DNA of 64,000 bases from Serratia sp. H1w. GTDB lineage: Bacteria > Pseudomonadota > Gammaproteobacteria > Enterobacterales > Enterobacteriaceae. The position numbers and the translations under genes are program-made. Under the pieces are notes generated by a model that worked only from the letters and a program-made list of their open reading frames with translations, did not search any database and was not told where the DNA came from. This document shows positions 55,418 to 62,609 of this stretch, piece by piece; position 1 is the first letter of the stretch, and every line of letters begins with the position of its first letter. The stretch covers positions 24,261-88,260 of the forward strand of contig NZ_AYMQ01000077.1 in the NCBI RefSeq assembly GCF_000633355.1. Reading direction: 5' to 3'.

Positions 55418-56047
55418 TTACCGTTTACGTCGGTGGATTCGATGCTCAACCATTGTTCCGATGATTTGGATCGGTTGTTGCTCGGAATCAATCGTCGGGT
55501 AATCAGGATTCAGCGGAAGTAGTTCAAAAGCACCGTTTGCCTTGGGCCGATACTTTTTGAATGTTGCTTCGTGGTCGCCATTTCTTGCAACAACGAACTC
55601 GCCGGGGTGAGGGGCTACCGCAGGATCGACGATTATCGTATCGCCTTCCTTAAATTCAGGCTCCATAGAGTCGCCTTTTATTCTTAGAGCAAACCCTAAC
55701 TCCGATATGTTCTCGTCAAATACGATAGTGGTTTCTATATCCTCCGGGCAAAAAAGGCTATCGGCCTCTGTGAATGCACCTGCCTGTACATAGCTAACAA
55801 GGGGAAGGCTGCGGCCACGCTGGTTTATGAATACCGCGTTATCAGGGGTACCAAAAATCAGTTCGCCGGGGCTTACTTTTAATGCACTGGCGATCACTAC
55901 GGCATCTTCTACGTTTACCTTCCTGCTATCTGTTTCATAGTTGCCAATGCGTGACTGTGAGGCCCAACCACACCGAGTGGCTAGCTCTGCTTGGCTAATA
56001 CCCAGTGCTTCTCTTAGGCGTTTAATGCGCTGTCCAACAGTTTCCAT
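55418..56047 (-). CDS. cI: CI-like phage repressor (HTH + S24 peptidase)
   Basis: 209 aa. N-terminal HTH_3 (RIKRLREALGISQAELATRCGWASQSRIGNYE). Cleavage dipeptide Ala-Gly in YVQAGAF (about residue 91). Catalytic Ser in RIKGDSMEPEFKEGD (about 127) and Lys in ATFKKYRPK. This predicts RecA-stimulated self-cleavage and SOS induction. TAGGAG before the ATG. Divergent from cro with shared OR. Also a target candidate for the antirepressor at 45550. Confidence 0.94.
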   Translation of the reverse strand: METVGQRIKRLREALGISQAELATRCGWASQSRIGNYETDSRKVNVEDAVVIASALKVSPGELIFGTPDNAVFINQRGRSLPLVSYVQAGAFTEADSLFCPEDIETTIVFDENISELGFALRIKGDSMEPEFKEGDTIIVDPAVAPHPGEFVVARNGDHEATFKKYRPKANGAFELLPLNPDYPTIDSEQQPIQIIGTMVEHRIHRRKR

Positions 56048-56062
56048 TTTGTCTCAGCTCCT

Positions 56063-56151
56063 ACACAACGTGATTAAGTTGAAGTATTTTTATCACGTTA
56101 TGTGTTTTTTATCTCTCACGAGTTGTGTTTGACGATAATCACAATACGTGT
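56063..56151. promoter_or_regulatory. OR operators and PR/PRM promoters
   Basis: Three WCAC-N5-GTGT sites: TCACGTTATGTGT (56093-56105), TCACGAGTTGTGT (56116-56128), TCACAATACGTGT (56139-56151); centres 23 bp apart. A shorter site ACAC-AAC-GTGA is at 56063-56073 in the cI leader. PR has -35 TTGACG (56129-56134) and -10 TTAAAT (56152-56157) with a 17-bp spacer holding the third operator. Confidence 0.8.
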
Positions 56152-56177
56152 TTAAATTCCTGAATTGGAGGTAACAT

Positions 56178-56405
56178 ATGAACAACATCTCTCTTGCTCG
56201 TAAAACTGCTGGGATTACCCAGCATCAGCTGGCCGAAGCGCTTGGTTGGAATCAGTCGCGGATAGGGAACTATGAAGCAGGTACACGAACCCCTGATTTG
56301 TATTCTTGCCGTCGGATCGTGGAAATACTGAACACTTTGGGGGCCGATTGCTCCTTAGATTCTGTATTTCCTCCCCATAATATTATGACAGAAGAAAAGG
56401 CATAG
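56178..56405 (+). CDS. cro: Cro-like repressor
   Basis: 75-aa HTH_3 protein (SLARKTAGITQHQLAEALGWNQSRIGNYEAGTRTPDLYSC). TTGGAGGTAACAT ribosome site. Shares the recognition segment pattern with CI (QSRIGNYE in both), so both should bind the same operators. First gene of the PR operon, 3 bp ahead of the primase. Confidence 0.92.
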   Translation: MNNISLARKTAGITQHQLAEALGWNQSRIGNYEAGTRTPDLYSCRRIVEILNTLGADCSLDSVFPPHNIMTEEKA

Positions 56406-56408
56406 CCC

Positions 56409-58667
56409 ATGACCCAGCAAGAACGTTGGGGGGCGACGCCCGAGGAATGGTTTCACTTCGACCTGATCCTGGGTCGAGGTGGTGACCTGCGGCCTGTTGT
56501 GTGTAACCCCTCCGCGAGCATTTCCCCTTTAAGCAAGATGAAAAAGCTAGGCAAGACGCCAAGCATTTACAACGGTAAGCGCCTGGTTGCCGGGATCAGC
56601 GATTGGGCGCAGCAGCCCCTCGCGAGTGATGCTGACCTCGAAAAGTGGATCCGTGAGCCTGATTACGGGATCTGCGTTCGTGCTGGCCGCGGCTGGCTGG
56701 CGCTTGATTGCGATGTTCTCGACGCCGATCAGCAGCAGGCCATTCGTGATCAGCTTATTGAGCACTTTGGCGAATTGCCGCCGCGCCGGTACCGGGAGAA
56801 CAGCAACAAATGCCTGTACCTGCTGGCGGTCGAGGGTGATTACCGCAAACGTATTCACCGCCTGGAAGGTGAGGCCGGGATCGTTGAGCTATTGGCCGAA
56901 GGCCAGCAGTTTGTAGCCGCTGGCGTGCATGAGTCGGGCGCCCGCATTCAGTGGGACGGTGGTCTACCGTCTGATCCGCTTACGGTAACAGCCGACCAGC
57001 TCGAGGCGCTTTGGTCTGCCTTGGCCGATGTTCTCCCTGTGGTGTCTTCCACCGAGGCCGGGGTGGGGCGTTTGCGTGACCGTAGCCAGAGCACACCGGG
57101 TGCCACAGATGATGTGGCCGACTACCTGGACGCTAACGGCTGGACGTTGGATTTTGGCGCCAGTGGTGAGCGTTACATCCGCTGTCCGTTTGAAGACGGC
57201 CACAGCTCGGCTACCGATACCACATCAACGGTGTATTTCCCTGCGAGCACCGCCGGGTTTGAGCTGGGACATTTCAAATGTCTGCACGCCAGTTGCGCAC
57301 ACCGTAATGATGGCGATTTCCTTAATGCTATTGGTTTCCGTGATGGTGATTTTGAGGACCTGGTTGCCACCGAAGAAAAGCCCCAGGGGTTTACCGATAT
57401 TGATACCGATATGACGAGCCACTTTTTAGAGCGGTTTATCTATGTAGTGGATGGCGACAAGGTGTGCGACTTATCCCGGCCACCCTATAACTGCATGATG
57501 GAAATGAAGGCGTTCAAGAACCTGATGGCTCCGTACCAGTTCCCACCAATAGGGAAGGGCAATGCAACCCCAGCGACGAAGGTGTGGATCGAGCGGCCAA
57601 CCAAGAAGGTCGCAGAGTCCACCGGGTACCAACCGGGTAAGGGGCGACTTATTGAGCGCCAGGACGGGCGGTATGAGATCAATGAGTTCTACTTGCCAGA
57701 GCATGCTAAAACGTCCGATACGCGCAAGGTAGCCACGTTCCTCGACCATATGGCCTACCTGGTACCTGACGAGTGGCAACGTGAGTTCTTCATTGCGCGT
57801 CTGGCGTGGATGGTGCAACGCCCCGAGCGGCGTTGTCCGATTTCTATTCTGCATGTGGCTACGGCCCACGGCACCGGCAGGGGGTGGGTAAGCCAACTGA
57901 TGGAAAAAATATTAGGGCCGTGGAACTGTGCTCGCACACGCATGAAGACCCTGTGTGATAACCAGTTTCACGATTATCTATACCACACATTGCTATGCAC
58001 CATCGATGAGGTGAGGGAGAACGACAAGCGGTATGAGGTCAACGACAAGATCCGCGATGTGCTGACCGAGCCACGTTTCGAGGTCAACCGGAAGTACGGT
58101 AAGAAGCTGACCATCGATATCTTCACTGGCTTTCTGTTCTACACCAACCACTACGATGCCCTGGCGCTGCCCGAGGAAGACCGTCGTATCGCCGTGTTGG
58201 GTGGTCCGGATGTTGAGGCGAGCGAAGATCACTATGTTCATCTGTACGGCGCGTTGGGCGACAGTGACTTCATTGCCCAGGTGTACGCTTACCTGATGAA
58301 CGTAGATATTTCCCGCTTCAATTGGCAACGTGCGCCGCTCACGAAAGAACGACAATTGATGATAGAGAGCAATAAGAGCGATGTTGAGGCGGCTGTGCTG
58401 TCCGTTCTGGACAATCCACCGGTACCCGCGATGACTTACCAGCAAATTGTCAACGAGGTAATCAAGGAAATTGGATTAGATGCAGAAATTAGTCAAAAGC
58501 ATATTACGCGTATCTTGAAAGAAAAAACAAAAAGGCCAGCAACCGACTTGGTAAAAATTAGCGGGATGGGATATCGCTTCTGGATACTTGTAAAAAATTG
58601 CGAGTTCAGCAACGACGAATTACGCGCGTTTTTTGAAACGTGCGAAAAATTGCAGAATTCAATCTAA
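56409..58667 (+). CDS. Phage primase-helicase (prim-pol + DUF5906 / P4-alpha-like)
   Basis: 752 aa. N-terminal primase-polymerase domain: GICVRAGRGWLALDCDVLD (catalytic Asp pair) and NKCLYLLAVEGDYRK region. Zinc-finger-like cluster CPFEDGH...CLHASC at about residues 258-296. The C-terminal SF3-type helicase domain has a Walker A-like loop ATAHGTGRGWVS where the usual Lys is Arg, Walker B TLLCTIDEVRE and sensor TGFLFYTNHYDAL. A final winged-helix part (residues 690-752) may bind the repeat array just downstream. Function as origin-binding primase-helicase by analogy with P4 alpha. Confidence 0.85.
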   Translation: MTQQERWGATPEEWFHFDLILGRGGDLRPVVCNPSASISPLSKMKKLGKTPSIYNGKRLVAGISDWAQQPLASDADLEKWIREPDYGICVRAGRGWLALDCDVLDADQQQAIRDQLIEHFGELPPRRYRENSNKCLYLLAVEGDYRKRIHRLEGEAGIVELLAEGQQFVAAGVHESGARIQWDGGLPSDPLTVTADQLEALWSALADVLPVVSSTEAGVGRLRDRSQSTPGATDDVADYLDANGWTLDFGASGERYIRCPFEDGHSSATDTTSTVYFPASTAGFELGHFKCLHASCAHRNDGDFLNAIGFRDGDFEDLVATEEKPQGFTDIDTDMTSHFLERFIYVVDGDKVCDLSRPPYNCMMEMKAFKNLMAPYQFPPIGKGNATPATKVWIERPTKKVAESTGYQPGKGRLIERQDGRYEINEFYLPEHAKTSDTRKVATFLDHMAYLVPDEWQREFFIARLAWMVQRPERRCPISILHVATAHGTGRGWVSQLMEKILGPWNCARTRMKTLCDNQFHDYLYHTLLCTIDEVRENDKRYEVNDKIRDVLTEPRFEVNRKYGKKLTIDIFTGFLFYTNHYDALALPEEDRRIAVLGGPDVEASEDHYVHLYGALGDSDFIAQVYAYLMNVDISRFNWQRAPLTKERQLMIESNKSDVEAAVLSVLDNPPVPAMTYQQIVNEVIKEIGLDAEISQKHITRILKEKTKRPATDLVKISGMGYRFWILVKNCEFSNDELRAFFETCEKLQNSI

Positions 58668-58671
58668 AAAA

Positions 58672-58936
58672 GGTAACAGATAGGTAACAGATAAAAGGGG
58701 ATCTGTTACCTCGTTAAAATAATAAAAAACAATAACTTAAGGTGTAAAGGTAACAGGTAACAGTTGTTTTTAACTATATATACGCGAGAGATTATATTTA
58801 TGTATTATGTACGTGCGCATACGTATATAGACCTAGAAGTAACTGTTACCTGTTACCTAAAGTGCCTCGAAGCCTGACGGCACAAGGGTTGGAATAGGGT
58901 AACAGATGGGTGTTTATCTGTTACCTATCTGTTACC
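58672..58936. repeat. Mirror-symmetric iteron array, candidate phage replication origin
   Basis: Ten perfect copies of GGTAACAG. Forward copies start at 58672, 58683, 58749, 58756 and 58898. Inverted copies (CTGTTACC) start at 58703, 58843, 58850, 58918 and 58929. Copies pair around a single dyad at about 58803-58804 to within one base (58672/58929, 58683/58918, 58703/58898, 58749/58850, 58756/58843). The centre (58770-58830) is AT-rich. The unit resembles the GGTGAACAG iterons bound by P4 alpha. The rest of the 319-bp gap contains no gene. Confidence 0.8.
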
Positions 58937-58986
58937 TCGGCAATTAACTTGCAGAAAATTACGAGTATCGGAAAGGAGAAGGGAAT

Positions 58987-59277
58987 ATGTCCATGATTTT
59001 TCGGCAGTGTATGCCTTACGGCATTCGGCGCAAGGAAGACGGCTCTTGGGAAGCTTTCAATAGGGATTATAACTCTTTAGGGGATTCATTTTTCTTTAAA
59101 CGTAGCCTGACACAAGCAACGATTAATGCACTGGCTCCGCCACCAATTACACAAAAAGACGGTTCTGTTTGGTTGTACATCGATACACAGCACCCCATGG
59201 ATTCGGCAGCGAACTGGGAGGCTTATTCCGGAAGGCTTAAAAAGCTGATGAGTTTGAAAATGAAAGACGAGAGGTAA
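58987..59277 (+). CDS. Phage hypothetical protein (96 aa)
   Basis: MSMIFRQCMPYGIRRKEDGSWEAFNRDYNSLG start with AAGGAGAAGGGAAT ribosome site. Contains PITQKDGSVWLYIDTQHPMDSAANWEAYSGRL and a basic C-terminus. The pattern YGIRRxxDGSWxxFNRxYxPLG is familiar from small phage proteins located downstream of primase genes, but no function is known to me. Part of the PR unit. Confidence 0.7.
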   Translation: MSMIFRQCMPYGIRRKEDGSWEAFNRDYNSLGDSFFFKRSLTQATINALAPPPITQKDGSVWLYIDTQHPMDSAANWEAYSGRLKKLMSLKMKDER

Positions 59278-59319
59278 CGTCTTTATAAAATTTGTTGAAA
59301 AAAGTTGAGGTCAATTGCT

Positions 59320-59748
59320 ATGCGCAGAAATATGCAGGAAGTTTTAGAACGGTGGGGGCGATGGGCGGCGAGCGAAGAGTATTGCTCGTTGGTCGACTGG
59401 CCCTCGCTGTCGGTCACTCCCTACGGCACGCCAGTCCAGCGTCGGAGTAAACCCGGTTGCTCGGAAGAAGACGGCGCCGCTATCGATGCTTGCGTGGCAC
59501 ATATGGGACTCGTGTGCCACCCGGATGATCTGCTGATCCTGGGGCAACGATTCATAGGTGGGCATTCAACGCGTTATATTGCGGAGGCGATGCACAGGGA
59601 TAGAAACGCAGTTAGAAAATCGCTACAGGCTTCTGAGGCGTTCTTGGAAGGGGGGTTAGTCACGCTTGGCATTAGGCTTGATATGGATCTTGAGGTGATG
59701 CTGCCCGAGAGGGTTGTGGGTACCCAAAAACATGTGCTATGCTTCTAA
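59320..59748 (+). CDS. Q: Phage 82-type Q antiterminator
   Basis: 142 aa from ATG 59320 (MRRNMQEVLERWGRWA); a TTG at 59305 is rejected, since GAGG lies nine bases before the ATG. Matches the phage 82/HK022 Q pattern: MQxVLERWGxWA, GCSEEDGAAIDACVAHM, STRYIAEAMHRDRNAVRKSLQASEAFLEG. Q loads on RNA polymerase at the late promoter and lets it pass the early terminator. A promoter-like sequence overlaps its 3' end and a terminator follows. Confidence 0.88.
   Translation: MRRNMQEVLERWGRWAASEEYCSLVDWPSLSVTPYGTPVQRRSKPGCSEEDGAAIDACVAHMGLVCHPDDLLILGQRFIGGHSTRYIAEAMHRDRNAVRKSLQASEAFLEGGLVTLGIRLDMDLEVMLPERVVGTQKHVLCF
59714..59743 (+). promoter_or_regulatory. Candidate late promoter pR'
   Basis: TTGTGG, 18-bp spacer, TATGCT with a TG upstream (extended -10). 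Overlaps the Q 3' end, 43 bases before the terminator. An AAATTG-TAAATG-CAATTT repeat (59755-59772) lies just downstream. Confidence 0.35.
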
Positions 59749-59785
59749 CGTCTAAAATTGTAAATGCAATTTGACCCCATCCAAG

Positions 59786-59811
59786 AGCCTCGCCATCGTG
59801 CGGGGCTTTTT
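59786..59811 (+). terminator. Candidate tR' terminator
   Basis: AGCCTCGC-CATCGT-GCGGGGCT-TTTT, one G-T pair in the stem. Sits between Q and ogr, where Q-modified polymerase would need to read through. Confidence 0.75.
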
Positions 59812-59833
59812 GCGTTTGTAGGAGGCTGAAAGC

Positions 59834-60037
59834 ATGATGCATTGCCCCTTGTGCGGTAAGGCCGCACACACGCGGTCTAGCCGCTACCTGAGCGCCACGA
59901 CCAAAGAGCGCTACCACAAATGCCAGGACGCTAATTGCGGTTGCTCGTTCGCGACCCACGAAACCATCGATCGGCTTATTGTCAGACCACAGCTCGTTAA
60001 CCCACAAAACATGCCAGAACAGGCGTTTCAGCGATAA
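59834..60037 (+). CDS. ogr: Ogr/Delta family zinc-finger transcription activator
   Basis: 67 aa. Zn site CPLC (residues 4-7) and CQDANCGCSF with a C-x4-C pair (about 30-35). The pattern AHTRSSRYLSATTKERYHKC and FATHETIDRLIVRP is diagnostic of Ogr (P2) and Delta (P4), which activate late promoters. TAGGAGGCTGAAAGC gives a strong ribosome site. It is unusual beside a Q antiterminator. Confidence 0.88.
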   Translation: MMHCPLCGKAAHTRSSRYLSATTKERYHKCQDANCGCSFATHETIDRLIVRPQLVNPQNMPEQAFQR

Positions 60038-60361
60038 AATAGGCTATGCAAAAAGCACCCTGTTTTATGCACGGTTTATGCAGTCCGATTTACGCTAAAC
60101 GGGAAAGAAGATCGCCAGAAAAACGGCGTTCACCTGGTCAGCGGGATGAGTGCTGTTTCGGCGGTGCGGGTAACGACCATTATGTTAAAAAGCCTCAAAA
60201 ATCACTAATTATTCGCGCGTTGAAGGTGGCGGCTATAGAGTGATATGAAACCATAGAATGGTAACTATTGCATTTGAAATAATTATAGTAACCTGCTGTT
60301 AATTGACAATATTAAATGAGAAGAGTTTAATGCCTGCTCTGAAATTCTTTGGGAGAGGGAA
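60038..60361. other. Region without a confident gene
   Basis: 324 bp. The only ORF (60046-60243, 65 aa) lacks a ribosome site and any domain. Base composition moves from balanced to AT-rich near 60240, marking the start of the accessory insert. May hold late-promoter or Ogr-responsive sites; none identified. Confidence 0.4.
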
Positions 60362-61042
60362 ATGAAAACTTTCTGGGTAGGTGTGACAGTAACATGTGTG
60401 TATTTTTTATTACTCTGTATCACCGTAGCTGCATTGAAATTGAATGTAATGACATCATGGAACGAGTTAGGTGATTTTTTGGCGGGAGTTTTCTCTCCGG
60501 TGGCTTTTCTCTGGCTAGTTTTGGGATACTTACAGCAGCAGAAAGAATTACAACAAAACACTAGAGCTCTGGAGTTGCAAGCAGTTGAGTTGAAAAACTC
60601 GGTTGATCAATATCGTGATATGGTTTCAGTAGCGAGAGATCAACTTAAAATGGATCAGGAAAGTATAAGTACTGCTAAGTTTGAGAAGGAGAATCAATAT
60701 AAACCAAGAATAAAAGCTCCATCCGTGAAACCTGCGGTTATATCTGGAGGCGTTTATTTTGTATATCGCGGCATATTGGAGTTGGCTGGAGAGGATGCTA
60801 TGAATGTGTCAATAAAGACAGAACCACCTTTTCCGCCATTCAATGGAGTTAACGTTCACTCATTAAAAAGTGGAGGGTTTAATTTGGGGGAAACACAAAA
60901 CATTCATGTTGACTCACTCCCAAAACAATTTGTTTTAACTATCATGTATGAGAGCAAGCTTGGTATTGCTTACGTGGATAAGTATACATACATTTTAGCA
61001 GAAGAAGGTAAATACTCAATAATAGATGATGAGTATATATAA
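60362..61042 (+). CDS. Two-TM coiled-coil accessory (moron) protein
   Basis: 226 aa, AT-rich compared with its neighbours. TM helix 1 at about residues 5-25, TM helix 2 at about 40-60 (LGDFLAGVFSPVAFLWLVLGYL), then a coiled coil (QQQKELQQNTRALELQAVELKNSV) and a C-terminal beta-rich domain. The TM hairpin plus coiled coil resembles membrane proteins of phage-defence or exclusion loci, including some retron-associated ones. Starts after GGGAGAGGGAA. Function unknown; exclusion or lysogenic conversion is plausible. Confidence 0.65.
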   Translation: MKTFWVGVTVTCVYFLLLCITVAALKLNVMTSWNELGDFLAGVFSPVAFLWLVLGYLQQQKELQQNTRALELQAVELKNSVDQYRDMVSVARDQLKMDQESISTAKFEKENQYKPRIKAPSVKPAVISGGVYFVYRGILELAGEDAMNVSIKTEPPFPPFNGVNVHSLKSGGFNLGETQNIHVDSLPKQFVLTIMYESKLGIAYVDKYTYILAEEGKYSIIDDEYI

Positions 61043-61071
61043 CTTACATATATAATATGTTTATTCATTAA

Positions 61072-61102
61072 AAACCACTTACGAATGACTCGCGAGTGGT
61101 TT
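61072..61102 (+). terminator. Terminator after accessory gene
   Basis: AAACCACT...AGTGGTTT, 8-bp stem with a 15-base loop, 30 bases after the stop at 61042. It isolates the accessory gene from hicAB. Confidence 0.5.
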
Positions 61103-61151
61103 GACCTATGCAGTTGGTCCCACCTATGACAGCTTCCCCTTGAAGCTCGAA

Positions 61152-61202
61152 ATAAACAAAAATGTTTAGATTGCCTCTTGCTTGTATAAACAAAAATGTT
61201 TA
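61152..61202. promoter_or_regulatory. hicAB operator repeats
   Basis: Two exact 17-bp copies ATAAACAAAAATGTTTA at 61152-61168 and 61186-61202, spaced 34 bp. Each contains the palindrome AAACA-AAAA-TGTTT. Located directly upstream of hicA, they are likely HicB operators. Confidence 0.7.
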
Positions 61203-61236
61203 TAATGATTTCAAGTTAAACAAACAGGAGGAGGAA

Positions 61237-61413
61237 GTGAAGCAACGCGAGTTCCAGCGTTGGCTTGCAGCACAAGGGGCGGAGTTTTCTAACGGTACCA
61301 ACCACCTGAAAATCCACCTCAACGGCAAGCAAACGATAATGCCAAGGCATCCGGGGAAGGAAATACCGGAGCCGCTGAGAAAAGCGATTCTCAAGCAACT
61401 TGGCCTTAAATAA
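61237..61413 (+). CDS. hicA: HicA toxin (mRNA interferase)
   Basis: 58 aa from a GTG (61237) immediately after AGGAGGAGGAA; no ATG fits as well. HicA fold: EFQRWLAAQGAEFSNGTNHLKIHLNGKQTIMPRHPGKEIPEPLRKAILKQLGL, with catalytic His in NHLKI (shown here in shortened reading as residues 22-26). Cleaves mRNA in a translation-independent way in the family. Paired with HicB downstream. Confidence 0.88.
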   Translation: MKQREFQRWLAAQGAEFSNGTNHLKIHLNGKQTIMPRHPGKEIPEPLRKAILKQLGLK

Positions 61414-61415
61414 TA

Positions 61416-61437
61416 AACCAGCCCTCCGGGGCTGGTT
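61416..61437 (+). other. Hairpin between hicA and hicB
   Basis: AACCAGCCC-TCCG-GGGCTGGTT perfect 9-bp stem with tetraloop in the 50-bp hicA-hicB gap, with no T-run. Could tune the toxin/antitoxin ratio or set a processing site. Confidence 0.5.
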
Positions 61438-61463
61438 ACTCGCGAAGGTTCACTTAGTCAAAT

Positions 61464-61871
61464 ATGCGATATCCCGTAAAATTTGAGCATGACGAAACCG
61501 GGTGGTGTGTATCGTTCCCGGACATCCCGGAGGCATTAACGGGCGGAGATACCAGGGAAGAAGCGCTATCGTTGGCGCAAGACGCCTTGGTAACGGCGTT
61601 TGATTTTTACTTTGAAGATCGGCGGCCCGTGCCGATGCCAAGCACTGACGGCGAAGAGTTTATCGACGTACCGGCCAGCGTGGCGGCTAAGGTGCTGCTC
61701 CTTAACGCCATGATCGCCACCGGCACAACACCGGCTGAACTGGCCCGCCGCTTGGGTACACGACCGCAGGAAGTTAACCGCATCGTGACCCTAAACCATG
61801 CGACCAAAATCGATACGATCGAGGCCGCGCTTAAGGCGCTGGGCAAGCGGCTAGAAATAACCGCTCTGTAA
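61464..61871 (+). CDS. hicB: HicB antitoxin with HTH domain
   Basis: 135 aa. Partial RNase H fold: YPVKFEHDETGWCVSFPDIPEALTGGDTREEALSLAQDAL; C-terminal HTH (TPAELARRLGTRPQEVNRIVTLNHATKIDTIEAALKALG) that should bind the hic operators. Neutralises HicA and represses the operon. Weak ribosome site. It stabilises the prophage or acts in phage defence. Confidence 0.9.
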   Translation: MRYPVKFEHDETGWCVSFPDIPEALTGGDTREEALSLAQDALVTAFDFYFEDRRPVPMPSTDGEEFIDVPASVAAKVLLLNAMIATGTTPAELARRLGTRPQEVNRIVTLNHATKIDTIEAALKALGKRLEITAL

Positions 61872-61889
61872 TCATTATCAACCTATCTA

Positions 61890-61914
61890 AAGGCTCACTT
61901 CGGTGGGCCTTTTT
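61890..61914 (+). terminator. hicB terminator
   Basis: AAGGCTCAC-TTCG-GTGGGCCTTTTTC stem with one G-T pair and a T-run; 19 bases after the hicB stop. Confidence 0.85.
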
Positions 61915-61960
61915 CGTTTCTACCGCCCGGCGTTCGCTGAGCGAACAAAGGAGATTATCA

Positions 61961-62329
61961 ATGACGTTACCTGTATCGAGGGCGCCGGAGACGGCGGTAG
62001 TTGGCGGGGCAACGCTTCTCGGCCTGCTGTCTGGGCCTGATGCTGCTGATGTGTTCATAGGTGCCTTTATCGGCTCTGTGATTTTCGTTATCAGCGCCAA
62101 GGATTACACGTTGTTTGTTCGCGTGCTGCTCTGCCTCGCGTCGTTTGTCGTGGGGATTGTTTCTTGCGACTTCTTCGCCTCCCTGATCTCTGCATTCCTG
62201 CCGGGCAGTGTAAGCGCCACGCGGATGATTGGGGCGATCGTCAGCTCTGCCGTGTCTGTTCGCCTACTGATGGCACTGACGCAACGTGCATCCGATCCCG
62301 ACATACTGAGAAGGGGGCCGCATGATTGA
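61961..62329 (+). CDS. Putative phage holin
   Basis: 122 aa, three TM segments, start MTLPVSRAPETAVVGGATLLGLLSG. This matches the putative holin family seen at the first position of lysis cassettes. Ends in a charged tail (RASDPDILRRGPHD). AAAGGAG site upstream. Overlaps the next gene by 8 bp. Confidence 0.82.
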   Translation: MTLPVSRAPETAVVGGATLLGLLSGPDAADVFIGAFIGSVIFVISAKDYTLFVRVLLCLASFVVGIVSCDFFASLISAFLPGSVSATRMIGAIVSSAVSVRLLMALTQRASDPDILRRGPHD

Positions 62330-62609
62330 CCTACAAATATTGCTGGCGTTCGCTAACGGCCTTTCATGCGGCTTGATGTGTACCCGAATGCTGACCTACC
62401 GCCGCAATGGGGCTAAATTCAACCGTTCTGCGTCGCTTCTTGCTTACCTTCTGATTATTGCCAGCGGCACGGTTGCCATCCGGATCGCCTTTAGTGAGTA
62501 CCGAATCATTGATCCCGCCGAAACACTGTTGAACCTAGTGCTATGCATGGCTGTATTCCGGGCGCGGGGCAATGTGTCTCAACTGTTTTACGGGGAGCGG
62601 TCACAATGA
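62322..62609 (+). CDS. Second holin/antiholin-type protein (Phage_holin_3_7 family)
   Basis: 95 aa with three short TM segments (DLQILLAFANGLSCGLMC, SLLAYLLIIASGTVAIRIAFSEY, LLNLVLCMAVFRARGNVSQLF). This matches the holin family often next to the LydA-type holin. Overlaps both neighbours (8 and 4 bp), so the lysis genes form one translational unit. Holin or antiholin role cannot be decided. Confidence 0.8.
   Translation: MIDLQILLAFANGLSCGLMCTRMLTYRRNGAKFNRSASLLAYLLIIASGTVAIRIAFSEYRIIDPAETLLNLVLCMAVFRARGNVSQLFYGERSQ

Noticed and set aside
58672..58936. Repeat array as a CRISPR
   Set aside because: Units are 8 bp in both orientations with AT-rich irregular gaps; no 28-37 bp repeats or spacers and no cas genes.
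60046..60243. 65-aa ORF between ogr and the accessory gene
   Set aside because: No ribosome site, no domain, low-complexity Arg/Ser/Pro content. Recorded as non-coding.
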